In this document: positions 7,775-16,009 of the stretch, piece by piece
Numbering within the stretch: the stretch's first letter is position 1
How the letters are laid out: each line of letters starts with the position of its first letter
Assembly: GCA_963789885.1 (NCBI GenBank)
Contig: CAWBNB010000047.1
Location: 62,001 to 126,000, forward strand
Origin: DATEDA01 sp963789885
Lineage (GTDB): Bacteria; Pseudomonadota; Gammaproteobacteria; Burkholderiales; SG8-39
DNA length: 64,000 nt
Direction of reading: 5' to 3'
Program-made: the position numbers and the translations under genes
Notes under the pieces: generated by a model
What the model was told of the DNA's origin: nothing
Seen by the model: the letters and a program-made list of their open reading frames with translations, nothing else
The model's database searches: none

Positions 7775-9550
7775 GTGAAGCAGACCGCGCAGACCGGCCC
7801 CACCCGGGTTTTCGAGCTGTTCCTGATCAAGCCTTCCCACTACGACGATGAGGGTTATGTCATCCAGTGGGTGCGCTCGTCGATCCCCGCGAACACGCTC
7901 GCGACTTTGAACGGCCTCGCGCTCGACTGTGCCGAGCGACGGGTACTGGGCGAGGACGTCGAGATCCGGATCACGGTCCAGGACGAGACCAACACGCGCA
8001 TCAGGCCCGAAGCGATCATCCGGCAGATCCGCGCGTCGGGCGGCCGGGGGCTCGTCGGCCTGGTCGGCGTGCAGACCAACCAGTTCCCGCGCGCCGTGGA
8101 CATCGCCCGGCCGCTCGCCACCGCCGGGATCCCGGTCTGCATCGGCGGGTTTCACGTGAGCGGCTGTCTCGCGATGCTGCCGGACGTGCCGCAGGAATTG
8201 CGCGACGCGATGGACCTCGGCATCACCCTTTTCGCGGGCGAAGCGGAGGGACGCTTCGAAGAACTGCTGCAGGCCGCCGACCGCCGCGAACTGAAGCCGC
8301 TCTACAACTACATGAACGATCTCCCGGGACTCGAGGGCGTGCCGACGCCGTACCTGCCGGTGGAGGTCGTGACGCGGACGACCGGCATGCGGACGAGCTT
8401 CGACGCCGGGCGCGGCTGCCCGTTCAGCTGCAGCTTCTGCACGATCATCAACGTCCAGGGCCGCAAGTCGCGGGCGCGCAACGCCGACGATGTCGAGCGG
8501 CTCGTGCGCGCCAACCTCGCCCAGGGCGTGCACAACTTCTTCATCACCGACGACAACCTGGCGCGCAACCAGAACTGGGAAGCGATCTTCGACCGGCTGA
8601 TCCGCATGCGCGAGGTCGAAGGCGAGCGGATCTACGTGGTGGCCCAGGTCGACACGGCGGTGCACAAGATCCGCGGCTTCATCGAGAAAGCGGCGCGCGC
8701 CGGGGTGAACCGGGTGTTCCTCGGCCTGGAAAGCATCAACCCGGAAACACTCAAGCACACCCAGAAGGGCCAGAACCGAATCACCGAGTACCGGGCGATG
8801 CTGCAGGCCTGGCACCGCGTCGGGACGCTGACCTTCGCGGGCTACATCCTCGGCTTCCCGGGCGACACGCCGGAGTCGATCGAGCGCGAGATCCGCATCA
8901 TCCAGAAGGAGCTGCCGATCGACCTTCTCGAGTTCTTCATCCTCACGCCGCTGCCCGGCTCCGCCGACCACAAGAAGCTGCACCTCGCGGGCGTGCCGAT
9001 GGAGCGGGATCTGAACCGTTACGACGTGGTGCACGTCACGACCGCCCACGGGACGATGTCGGACGACGAGCTGCTCGCGATCTACAAGAAGGCCTGGAAC
9101 CTCTACTACTCGCCGGAGCACGTGGAACGCGTGCTGCGCCGGAGCCAGGCCTGGGGCTACGACCTCGCCAACATGCGGTCGAAGATGTTCGGCTTCCAGG
9201 CGCCGGCCACCATCGAAGGCATCCATCCGCTCGAAGGCGGCATCTTCCGCCGCAAGTACCGTCGCGACCGCCGTCCGGGAATGCGGCGCGAGAACCCGGT
9301 CGTGTTCTACGCGCGGTACGGCGCGGAGATCGTGTCCAAGATCGTGCGGTACACCGCGCTGTACTGGCGGTACCGGCGGATCCTCGAGCACGTGCGCCGC
9401 ACCCCGGGGACCGAGGTGGACGTGGCGATGCAGCCGGTGCGGGACGGCGACCTCGACGCGCTCGAGCTGTTCAACGCCACCGCGGGCGCGCGCGCCGCGG
9501 CCGAGAAGCACCGCCGGAAGAAAGCCGCTCTCGCGACCGCCGAAACCTGA
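7775..9550 (+). CDS. B12-binding domain radical SAM protein
   Basis: This 591-residue protein has an N-terminal cobalamin-binding-like domain (about residues 15-200, with QTNQFPRAVDIARPLATAGI and VCIGGFHVSG) followed by a radical SAM core. The iron-sulfur cysteines are C215, C219 and C222 in GCPFSCSFC. The core ends around the FAGYILGFPGDTPESIEREI motif, and a basic C-terminal region of about 150 residues follows. Family members use S-adenosylmethionine, and often methylcobalamin, for radical methylation or rearrangement. Substrate is unknown and there is no biosynthetic cluster around it. It lacks the classic DxHxxG B12 motif, so true cobalamin binding is uncertain. It starts at GTG 7775 behind AAGGAGG. 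Confidence 0.85.
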   Translation: MKQTAQTGPTRVFELFLIKPSHYDDEGYVIQWVRSSIPANTLATLNGLALDCAERRVLGEDVEIRITVQDETNTRIRPEAIIRQIRASGGRGLVGLVGVQTNQFPRAVDIARPLATAGIPVCIGGFHVSGCLAMLPDVPQELRDAMDLGITLFAGEAEGRFEELLQAADRRELKPLYNYMNDLPGLEGVPTPYLPVEVVTRTTGMRTSFDAGRGCPFSCSFCTIINVQGRKSRARNADDVERLVRANLAQGVHNFFITDDNLARNQNWEAIFDRLIRMREVEGERIYVVAQVDTAVHKIRGFIEKAARAGVNRVFLGLESINPETLKHTQKGQNRITEYRAMLQAWHRVGTLTFAGYILGFPGDTPESIEREIRIIQKELPIDLLEFFILTPLPGSADHKKLHLAGVPMERDLNRYDVVHVTTAHGTMSDDELLAIYKKAWNLYYSPEHVERVLRRSQAWGYDLANMRSKMFGFQAPATIEGIHPLEGGIFRRKYRRDRRPGMRRENPVVFYARYGAEIVSKIVRYTALYWRYRRILEHVRRTPGTEVDVAMQPVRDGDLDALELFNATAGARAAAEKHRRKKAALATAET

Positions 9551-9590
9551 GCTTCGACTGCAGGTGCGGCGCGCACGGGGCGCGTGCTCC

Positions 9591-9596
9591 TATAAT
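9591..9596 (+). promoter_or_regulatory. TATAAT -10 element five bases before a start codon
   Basis: A perfect TATAAT ends 5 bases before the ATG at 9602, so transcription from it would begin at or within a base or two of the start codon. The -35 region (about 9568-9573) is a poor match. If used, the mRNA of the 129-residue gene would be leaderless. Confidence 0.4.
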
Positions 9597-9601
9597 CGGC
9601 C

Positions 9602-9991
9602 ATGGCCGAGAGCTATCGCAGCTGGGCGCCGGTCCACGACCTGCCGCAGGGCGGGTCGCGCCTCGTCGAGCTGCGCGACGACGCGGCCGGACTCTCGATC
9701 GCGCTCGAGTTCGACATGCGGCCCGGCGAGGTCCTGCACCTCGTCTTCCACTCGGCGCTCGCGCACCGGCGCAGCTCGTTCGAGGTCTTCATCCGCATGT
9801 GGCGGATGGAAGTGCCGCACCGGCTCTATCTCGTCGAGAACTCGCGCTGGATCGAGTGGCTGCACGAGGAGAGCGACGGGCGGTACGTGAGCGCGTCGCT
9901 CGCGCACTACGTCATCACCACCTCGCGCGACTTCATCGAGCTCCTCGCGGCCGACCCGCCCGAGACGGAGTGGCGGCCCGGGCCGGCGTGA
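9602..9991 (+). CDS. Conserved-looking hypothetical protein, 129 residues
   Basis: I do not recognise the family. The protein is soluble, rich in aromatic and charged residues, and looks like a single mixed alpha/beta domain. Visible segments include LVELRDDAAGLSIALEFDM, FEVFIRMWRMEVPHRLYLVE and HYVITTSRDFIELLA. No signal peptide, metal motif or membrane helix is visible. It has no separate ribosome site because a TATAAT box almost touches the ATG. The MFS gene begins at GTG 9996, four bases after its stop, so the two may be co-transcribed. Confidence 0.6.
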   Translation: MAESYRSWAPVHDLPQGGSRLVELRDDAAGLSIALEFDMRPGEVLHLVFHSALAHRRSSFEVFIRMWRMEVPHRLYLVENSRWIEWLHEESDGRYVSASLAHYVITTSRDFIELLAADPPETEWRPGPA

Positions 9992-9995
9992 GGCC

Positions 9996-11252
9996 GTGAC
10001 CGCGGTCGCTGCCGCCGCGGGGCGGCGCTGGCTCGTTCTCGGGTTGGCGATCCTTGCTTACATGCTCGGGCTCTTCCACCGGGTCGCGCCGGCGGCGCTC
10101 GCTCAGGATCTCGTCCAGGCGTTCGCGACCAGCGCGGTCGCGCTCGGCGTGCTCGCCGCGACCTATTTCTGGGTGTACACGGCGATGCAGATGCCCTGCG
10201 GCGTGCTCGCGGACACCCTCGGCCCGCGGCGTCTGCTGTTCGGTGGCGGGCTGATCGCGACCGCGGGCGCGATCATGTTCGGGGTCGCGCCGGCGTTCGG
10301 CTGGGCGGTGTGCGGGCGGATGCTGGTCGGTCTCGGCACCGCGGTCGCCTTCGTCGCCGCGCTGAAGCTGATCGCGACCTGGTTCGACGAGCGGCGGTTC
10401 GCGACGCTGACCGGCATCGTGGTGCTTGCCGGCAACCTCTCGTCGGCCGCCGCGGGCGGCCCGTTCGCATGGGTCCTGCAGGCGCTGCCGTGGCGCACCG
10501 TGATCCTGCTCCTCGCGGGACTGTCGGCCGCGGTCTCGATCGGCGCGCTCCTCTTCGTCCGGGATTCGCCGCCGGGCCACCCGGCGGTCCGCCTCGCTCC
10601 GGGCGACTGGCGCGCGGGCCTCGCCGCGGTGCTCGGAAACCCCGCCAGCTGGCCCGGCTTCTTCGCCAACCTCGGCATGGGCGGCGCGTTTCTCGGTTTC
10701 GCCGGGCTGTGGGGCGTGCCGTACCTGGTCGAGGTCCACGGGATGACTCGGGTCCACGCGGCGCACCACACGAGCCTGATGCTCGCGAGCTTCGCGTGCG
10801 GCGGGTTCCTGTGGGGTGCCCTTTCGGACCGGCTGCGTCTGCGCCGGCCCGTCTTCGTGCTGGGTGCGGCGCTCCTCGTCCTCTGCTGGACGCCGTTTCT
10901 CGCGGGGATGAAGCTGCCCTCGGCGGCGGGCTATCTGCTCTGCATTGCCATCGGCCTCGCGGCCGCCGGGCTCACGATGAGCTGGGCCTGCGCGAAGGAG
11001 GTCAACCTGCCGCGGTACTCGGGGATGGCCACCGCGCTCGTCAATACCGGCTGCTTCCTCGGCCCGGCGCTGATGCAGCCGGTCTTCGGCTGGGTGCTCG
11101 ACTGGGACCGCGCAGGGGCGCCGCCGGGCGCGCACAGTGCCGCCGAATGGCAGCGCGGGCTCTGGGTCATCCTCGGCTTCTCGCTCCTCGGGCTGGCCGG
11201 GGCGCTGTTCGTGCGCGAGACGCGGGCGCGGGGGATTGCCCGTACCGGCTGA
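9996..11252 (+). CDS. MFS transporter
   Basis: This 418-residue protein has about 12 hydrophobic helices and is a secondary transporter of the inner membrane. The loop after helix 2 reads GVLADTLGPRRLLFGGGL, matching the GxLaDrxGrRrxl signature of the major facilitator superfamily. The loop after helix 8, GALSDRLRLRRPV, is the half-repeat version. Helices 1-6 and 7-12 are separated by a hydrophilic stretch around HPAVRLAPGDWRAG. The start is a GTG four bases after the preceding stop. Substrate cannot be inferred; the LFHRVAPAALAQDLV helix-1 region resembles nitrate/sugar-phosphate-type MFS members only weakly. Confidence 0.82.
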   Translation: MTAVAAAAGRRWLVLGLAILAYMLGLFHRVAPAALAQDLVQAFATSAVALGVLAATYFWVYTAMQMPCGVLADTLGPRRLLFGGGLIATAGAIMFGVAPAFGWAVCGRMLVGLGTAVAFVAALKLIATWFDERRFATLTGIVVLAGNLSSAAAGGPFAWVLQALPWRTVILLLAGLSAAVSIGALLFVRDSPPGHPAVRLAPGDWRAGLAAVLGNPASWPGFFANLGMGGAFLGFAGLWGVPYLVEVHGMTRVHAAHHTSLMLASFACGGFLWGALSDRLRLRRPVFVLGAALLVLCWTPFLAGMKLPSAAGYLLCIAIGLAAAGLTMSWACAKEVNLPRYSGMATALVNTGCFLGPALMQPVFGWVLDWDRAGAPPGAHSAAEWQRGLWVILGFSLLGLAGALFVRETRARGIARTG

Positions 11253-11287
11253 CCTGCGTGATATCTTTCGCCGCGCGACGACCCGAC

Positions 11288-11365
11288 ATGAAACCGCGCA
11301 TCCTCGTCACCCGCGAAAACTTCCCCGAGGCGCTCGCGCGTCTCGCGGAGCGCCGCCGCCGATGA
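11288..11365 (+). pseudogene. 25-codon remnant of a D-2-hydroxyacid dehydrogenase N-terminus
   Basis: An ATG at 11288 opens a 25-codon frame, MKPRILVTRENFPEALARLA then ERRRR, whose TGA (11363-11365) overlaps the ATG of the amidase gene. The first 20 residues match the usual beginning of GyaR/GhrB-type glyoxylate/2-hydroxyacid reductases (MKPxILVTRxxFPExLxxL). Nothing else of that enzyme is present. The likeliest reading is an internal deletion that joined the start of such a gene to the amidase gene. It may now act as a short leader peptide coupling translation. Confidence 0.5.
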
Positions 11366-12660
11366 GCCCGAGCCTGATCGAGACCGCCCGCGCGCTCGCG
11401 ACCGGCGCGCTGCCGGCGCGCTCGTGCACCCAGCACCTGCTGGCGCGCATTCACGAGCGCGACGGCAGCGTTCAGGCGTGGGCGGCGCTCGACGAGGCGC
11501 GGGCGCTCGCGCTCGCTGCCGAGTGCGACCGGCACCGCGCGTCCGGCGCCGAGCACGGCGCGCTGCACGGCGTGCCGGTCGGCGTGAAGGACATCATCGA
11601 CACCGCCGATCTCCCGACCGAGATGGGCTCGCCGGCGTTCGCCGGGCACCGCCCGGCGCGCGACGCCGCGGTGGTCGAGCGCCTGAAGCGGGCCGGGGCC
11701 TTCGTGCTCGGCAAGACGGTGACCACCGAGCTCGCGTTCCAGCATCCGGGCAAGACCCGCAACCCCTGGAACGCCGAGCACACCCCCGGGGGCTCGTCGT
11801 CGGGCTCGGCCGCCGCGGTCGCCGCCGGGTTCGTCCCCGCGGCGATCGGCACGCAGACCAACGGCTCGGTGATCCGGCCGGCGGCGTTCTGCGGCATCGT
11901 CGGCTTCAAGCCGACCCTGGGCACGCTCCCGTTCGCCGGGACCTGCCAGTTCAGCGAGACGCTGGATCAGCTCGGGACGTTCACGCGCAGCGTCGCCGAC
12001 GCGGCCCTCTTCACGGCGCACCTCGCCCAGGCCGAGGCGATCCCGGCCGACGTGCCGCGCCTCGAACGGCCGCCGTGGATCGGCGTCCTCGCGCGCTTTC
12101 CCTGGAATGACGCCGAAGCCGAGGCCCAGATCCACTTCGAGATCGTGCTCGACGGGCTGCGCGCAGCCGGCGCCAGGGTCGAGCGCCTCGCGCTCCCGGA
12201 GGGCTTCGCCGACGCGAACCTCGTCCACCGCACGATCATGTACGCCGAAGCGGCGCGCAACCTCGCTGGCGTGCAGGCGCGCGCGCGTGCGCTCCTCAGC
12301 CCGACGCTCAACCGGGCGCTCGACGAGGGGGCTGCGATCGCGCCGGCCTCGTATCGCGCGTCGGTGGCCCTGCGCGCCGCGCTCGCCGACCGGGCGCACG
12401 ATCTCTTCGCGCGGTGCGAGGTGATCGTCTCGCCCGCCGCGCCCGGGCCGGCGCCGCGCCGGCGCGACGTCACCGGCGACCCGAGCTTCTGCACGCTGTG
12501 GTCGCTCCTCGGCGTGCCGGCGATCACGGTGCCGAGCGGGCTGGCGCGGAACGGCCTGCCGTTCGGACTGCAGCTCGCGCGCGACGCCGGCGGCGACGCC
12601 CATCTCCTGCGTGTCGCGCGGTGGTGCGAGAGCGTGCTGCGGTTCCAGGGGCTCGAGTGA
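11362..12660 (+). CDS. Amidase signature family hydrolase
   Basis: This 432-residue enzyme of the amidase signature family hydrolyses an unknown amide. The Ser-cisSer-Lys triad is visible: K76 in GVPVGVKDIIDT, the cis-Ser (about S145) in PGGSSSGSAAAVAAG, and nucleophile S169 in GTQTNGSVIRPAAFCG. Length is normal for single-domain amidases. Family members include GatA, but there is no GatB or GatC nearby, so this is a stand-alone catabolic amidase. Its ATG overlaps the stop of a 25-codon remnant frame. Its stop overlaps the GTG of the CbiX gene (GTGA), indicating a coupled pair. A start upstream inside the MFS gene is possible but adds non-family sequence. Confidence 0.88.
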   Translation: MSPSLIETARALATGALPARSCTQHLLARIHERDGSVQAWAALDEARALALAAECDRHRASGAEHGALHGVPVGVKDIIDTADLPTEMGSPAFAGHRPARDAAVVERLKRAGAFVLGKTVTTELAFQHPGKTRNPWNAEHTPGGSSSGSAAAVAAGFVPAAIGTQTNGSVIRPAAFCGIVGFKPTLGTLPFAGTCQFSETLDQLGTFTRSVADAALFTAHLAQAEAIPADVPRLERPPWIGVLARFPWNDAEAEAQIHFEIVLDGLRAAGARVERLALPEGFADANLVHRTIMYAEAARNLAGVQARARALLSPTLNRALDEGAAIAPASYRASVALRAALADRAHDLFARCEVIVSPAAPGPAPRRRDVTGDPSFCTLWSLLGVPAITVPSGLARNGLPFGLQLARDAGGDAHLLRVARWCESVLRFQGLE

Positions 12661-13025
12661 GCGACGCGATCGTCCTCTTCGCCCACGGCAGCCGCGATCC
12701 GGGCTGGGCGGAACCGTTCGAGCGCCTGGCGGCGCGCGTCCGCGCGGAGCGCCCTGGCGCACGCGTCGCGCTCGCGTACCTCGAGATCACGCCACCGACG
12801 CTCGAAGACGCGGTTGCCGCGCTCGTCGCGGACGGTGCGCGCGCGGTCGCGGTCGTGCCGGTGTTCCTCGCGCCCGGCGGCCACGTGCGCCGCGATCTGC
12901 CGCTGGCGGTCGAGCGGCTGCGCTCGCGCCATCCCGCGGTGCGCTTCCGCGTGCTGCCGACGATCGGCGAGGCGGACGCGGTCACCGGCGCGATCGCCGC
13001 GTGGATCGCCACGGCGGCCCGCTAG
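12657..13025 (+). CDS. cbiX: CbiX/SirB-type chelatase (sirohydrochlorin ferro- or cobaltochelatase, short form)
   Basis: This 122-residue protein has the small CbiX size. The N-terminal IVLFAHGSRDPGWAEPF carries the metal-binding histidine (H10) of class II chelatases, and VVPVFLAPGGHVRRDLP carries the second conserved histidine. These enzymes insert Co2+ or Fe2+ (some Ni2+) into sirohydrochlorin for cobalamin or siroheme. Short forms act as homodimers. The GTG start overlaps the amidase stop. No other tetrapyrrole genes are in the window, though the nearby radical SAM protein may use cobalamin. Confidence 0.85.
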   Translation: MSDAIVLFAHGSRDPGWAEPFERLAARVRAERPGARVALAYLEITPPTLEDAVAALVADGARAVAVVPVFLAPGGHVRRDLPLAVERLRSRHPAVRFRVLPTIGEADAVTGAIAAWIATAAR

Positions 13026-13058
13026 CGCGCGGGAGATTTCCGCTACCATCCGCCGCCG

Positions 13059-13490
13059 ATGAAGCGCTCGACGTTCCCGACGCCCCAGGACGCGGAGACC
13101 GCGTTCTACGAGGCACTCGAGCGTGCGGATCTCGAGGCGATGATGGAGGTCTGGGCGGAGGACGAGGAGATCGTCTGCATCCATCCGGGCGGCCCGCGGC
13201 TCAACGGCTACGAGCAGGTGCGCGAGAGCTGGGCGCAGATGTTCAAGTCGCGGCAGCGGCTGCAGGTGCACCTCTCCCACCAGGTGCACGTCCAGGGCAT
13301 GATGCTGTCGATTCACAGCGTGCACGAGAACATCGCCGTCCCCGGCGAGCCGAAGGCGCGGCCGCCGATGGTCGCGACCAACGTGTATCTGCGCACCGGA
13401 AACGGCTGGCGCCTCCTCGTCCATCACGCGTCGCCCGCGCCGGCGGCGCCCGCGCCCCCGCCGGTTGACGGACCGAAGGTGCTCCATTGA
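13059..13490 (+). CDS. NTF2/SnoaL-like protein (DUF4440 type)
   Basis: This 143-residue protein matches the NTF2-like fold pattern: an N-terminal helix (AETAFYEALERADLEAMM), VWAEDEEIVCIHPGG, the G-Y-E-Q-V-R-E-S-W segment, and a C-terminal strand WRLLVHHAS. Family members are small stress-linked or enzyme-like proteins with no single reaction. The C-terminal 20 residues are Pro/Ala-rich and probably disordered. A TACCAT box at about 13043 lies close upstream. The stop overlaps the TTG proposed as the start of the next gene. Confidence 0.72.
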   Translation: MKRSTFPTPQDAETAFYEALERADLEAMMEVWAEDEEIVCIHPGGPRLNGYEQVRESWAQMFKSRQRLQVHLSHQVHVQGMMLSIHSVHENIAVPGEPKARPPMVATNVYLRTGNGWRLLVHHASPAPAAPAPPPVDGPKVLH

Positions 13491-14560
13491 GAAGCGCGCG
13501 GCATCTGCACGACATCGAGGCTCCGCGTTGGCCGGGACCGGGCACGAGCGACGCGCGGCCGGGCGGGAGCGAGCCGCGGTCAGGCGACGCCGCGGAGCCG
13601 GGCCCGGGCGCCTACCGGGCGCCGTGGTGGCTACCGGGTGGCAATGCGCAGACGGTCTATGCCTCGCTCTTCGCGCCGGTCGATCGCCCCCCGGTGCGGC
13701 GCGAGCGCTGGGACACCCCCGACGGCGACTTTATCGACGTCGACCGGATCGACGGCCCGGACGGGGCACCGCTCCTCGTGCTTTTCCATGGGCTCGAAGG
13801 CGGCTCGGCGAGCCACTACGCGCGCGCGCTCCTCGCCGCCGCCCGCGGCCGCGGCTGGCACGCGGCCCTGCCGCACTTTCGCGGCTGCGGCGGCGAGTTG
13901 AACCGGTTGCCGCGCGCGTATCATTCGGGCGACTCGGACGAGATCGACTGGATCCTGCGGCGGCTCGCCGGCGAGCACGCCGGGGCGATCTACGTGGGGG
14001 GGGTCTCGCTCGGCGGCAACGCGCTGCTCAAGTGGCTCGGCGAGCGCGGCGCCGAGGCGGGGGCGGTGGTCCGCGCCGCGGCGGCGGTATCGGCGCCGGT
14101 CGACCTCACCGCGGCGGGTAATGCGCTCGAGCGCGGGTTCAACAGGGTGTACACGCGGAATTTTCTCGCGACGCTGCGGCGCAAGGCCGCGGCCAAGCTC
14201 GCACGTTTCCCCGGGCTCTTCGACGGCCCGCGCGTCGCGCGCTCGCGCACGCTGCGCGAGTTCGACGATCTCGTGACCGCGCCTCTGCACGGGTTCCGCG
14301 ACGCGTCGGACTACTGGCTGCGCTCGAGCGCGAAGCCCTGGCTCGCGCATATCCGTGTCCCGACACTGCTCGTGAACGCTCGCAACGACCCGTTCGTCCC
14401 GGCGGAGAGCCTGCCGCGCGCCGAGGAGGTCTCGCCGCAGGTCACGCTCGAGTTCCCGGAGGCCGGCGGCCACGTCGGGTTCGTGCACGGGCCGTTCCCC
14501 GGCCGCTATGACTGGCTGCCGCGGCGGATCGCGGCTTTCTTCGACGAGACCAGAGGATGA
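13487..14560 (+). CDS. YheT-like alpha/beta hydrolase
   Basis: The 357-residue frame encodes a hydrolase of the YheT/AB-hydrolase 4 type. The family opening YRAPWWLPGGNAQTVYASL begins at about residue 42. LLVLFHGLEGGSASHYARAL is the oxyanion strand, VGGVSLGGNALLKWLGE holds the nucleophile Ser in G-V-S-L-G-G, and VNARNDPFVP and EAGGHVGFV supply the Asp and His. Substrate is unknown. The first 40 residues are low-complexity and not part of the family, so the true start may be downstream of the TTG at 13487. It overlaps manB/algC by four bases (ATGA). Confidence 0.8.
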   Translation: MRSARHLHDIEAPRWPGPGTSDARPGGSEPRSGDAAEPGPGAYRAPWWLPGGNAQTVYASLFAPVDRPPVRRERWDTPDGDFIDVDRIDGPDGAPLLVLFHGLEGGSASHYARALLAAARGRGWHAALPHFRGCGGELNRLPRAYHSGDSDEIDWILRRLAGEHAGAIYVGGVSLGGNALLKWLGERGAEAGAVVRAAAAVSAPVDLTAAGNALERGFNRVYTRNFLATLRRKAAAKLARFPGLFDGPRVARSRTLREFDDLVTAPLHGFRDASDYWLRSSAKPWLAHIRVPTLLVNARNDPFVPAESLPRAEEVSPQVTLEFPEAGGHVGFVHGPFPGRYDWLPRRIAAFFDETRG

Positions 14561-15945
14561 CCTGTGCGATGAGCCGCGTACCCCCCGAGATCTTCAAGGC
14601 GTACGACATCCGCGGCGTCGTCGGCCGCCAGCTCTCCGCGCCGACGGTCGAGCTGATCGGCCGCGCGATCGGCACCGAGGTGCGGAACGCCGGCGGCACG
14701 GGGATCGCGATCGGGCGCGACGGCCGCCTCTCCGGCCCGGAGCTCTCGCAGGCGCTCGCACAGGGCCTGCGCGCGAGCGGCGTCGACGTGCACGACATCG
14801 GCATGGTGACGACGCCGATGGCCTACTTCGCCGCGCATCACCTCGGCTGCGGCAGCGCCGTCGCCGTTACCGGCAGCCACAACCCGCCGGACTACAACGG
14901 GCTGAAGATGGTCGTGGCCGGGACGACGCTCTCGGGCGATGCGGTGCAGGGCCTCCGGGCACGGATCGAGCGCGACGACTTCGCGGGCGGCAGCGGCGCC
15001 TACCGTACGGTCGACGTTCGCGAGGCCTACCTGGCGCGCGTCGTGGGCGATGTGAAGCTCGCGCGGCCGATGAAGATCGTGGTCGACTGCGGCAACGGCG
15101 TCGCGGGGAGCGTCGCGCCGGAGCTCTACCGGCGGCTCGGCTGCGAAGCGATCGAGCTCTTCTGCGACGTCGACGGCACGTTTCCGAACCATCACCCCGA
15201 TCCGACCCAGCCGAAGAACCTGCAGGACGTGATCCGGACGCTCGCTTCGTCGGACGCCGAGCTCGGCCTCGCGTTCGACGGCGACGGCGACCGCCTCGGC
15301 GTGGTGACGAAGGACGGCGGCATCATCTACGCCGACCGGCAGCTGATGCTCTTCGCCGCCGACGTGCTCGAGCGAAAGCCGGGCGCCGAGATCGTCTACG
15401 ACGTGAAATCCACCGGCAACCTCGCGCCCTGGATCCGCCGCCACGGCGGCAAGCCGGTGCTGTGGAAGACCGGGCATTCGCTCATCAAGGCGAAGCTGAA
15501 GGAGACCGGGGCGCCGCTCGCCGGCGAGATGAGCGGCCATACCTTCTTCGTCGAGCGCTGGTACGGCTTCGACGACGGGCTGTACGCCGGCGCGCGGCTG
15601 CTCGAGATCGTCTCGCGCGCCGCCGACCCGAGCGCGGTCCTGAACGCGCTCCCCGATTCGGTCACGACGCCGGAGCTGCACTGGCAGCTCGCCGAAGGCG
15701 AGCCGCACCGCCTGATCGCCGAGCTGCAGCGGACCGCGCGGTTCCCGGACGCCCGGGAGGTGATCAAGCTCGACGGCCTGCGGGTCGAGTACGCCGATGG
15801 CTTCGGGCTTGCGCGCGCGTCGAACACCACGCCGGTGATCGTGCTGCGGTTCGAGGCGCAGGACGAGGCCGGCCTCAAGCGGATCCAGGCCGATTTCCGG
15901 CGGGTCCTCGCCGCGGCGAAGCCCGGCACCGCACTGCCTTTCTAG
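14557..15945 (+). CDS. manB: Phosphomannomutase/phosphoglucomutase
   Basis: The enzyme interconverts hexose 6- and 1-phosphates to feed polysaccharide and LPS precursors. At 462 residues it matches the AlgC/PMM-PGM family. The phospho-serine is S107 in TGSHNPPDYNG, the Mg2+ loop is DGDGDR at 241-246, the sugar-binding loop is GEMSGH, and the C-terminal phosphate-binding segment is RASNTTPVIVLRFE. It lies at the end of a rightward run and converges on the binding-protein gene at 16010. Dual mannose/glucose specificity is typical of this subgroup but is not shown here. Confidence 0.92.
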   Translation: MTCAMSRVPPEIFKAYDIRGVVGRQLSAPTVELIGRAIGTEVRNAGGTGIAIGRDGRLSGPELSQALAQGLRASGVDVHDIGMVTTPMAYFAAHHLGCGSAVAVTGSHNPPDYNGLKMVVAGTTLSGDAVQGLRARIERDDFAGGSGAYRTVDVREAYLARVVGDVKLARPMKIVVDCGNGVAGSVAPELYRRLGCEAIELFCDVDGTFPNHHPDPTQPKNLQDVIRTLASSDAELGLAFDGDGDRLGVVTKDGGIIYADRQLMLFAADVLERKPGAEIVYDVKSTGNLAPWIRRHGGKPVLWKTGHSLIKAKLKETGAPLAGEMSGHTFFVERWYGFDDGLYAGARLLEIVSRAADPSAVLNALPDSVTTPELHWQLAEGEPHRLIAELQRTARFPDAREVIKLDGLRVEYADGFGLARASNTTPVIVLRFEAQDEAGLKRIQADFRRVLAAAKPGTALPF

Positions 15946-15958
15946 GGGCGGAAGCGAA

Positions 15959-15983
15959 GAAGGGGAGCGGCAACGCCCCCTTC
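15959..15983. terminator. Hairpin between convergent genes
   Basis: GAAGGGGAGCG pairs with CGCCCCCTTC (one bulge) across a 4-base loop, in the 64-base gap between two converging genes. There is no T tract, so it is only a candidate bidirectional terminator. Confidence 0.35.
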
Positions 15984-16009
15984 GATCGAACGGGCCGGCT
16001 CGCGGGCGC

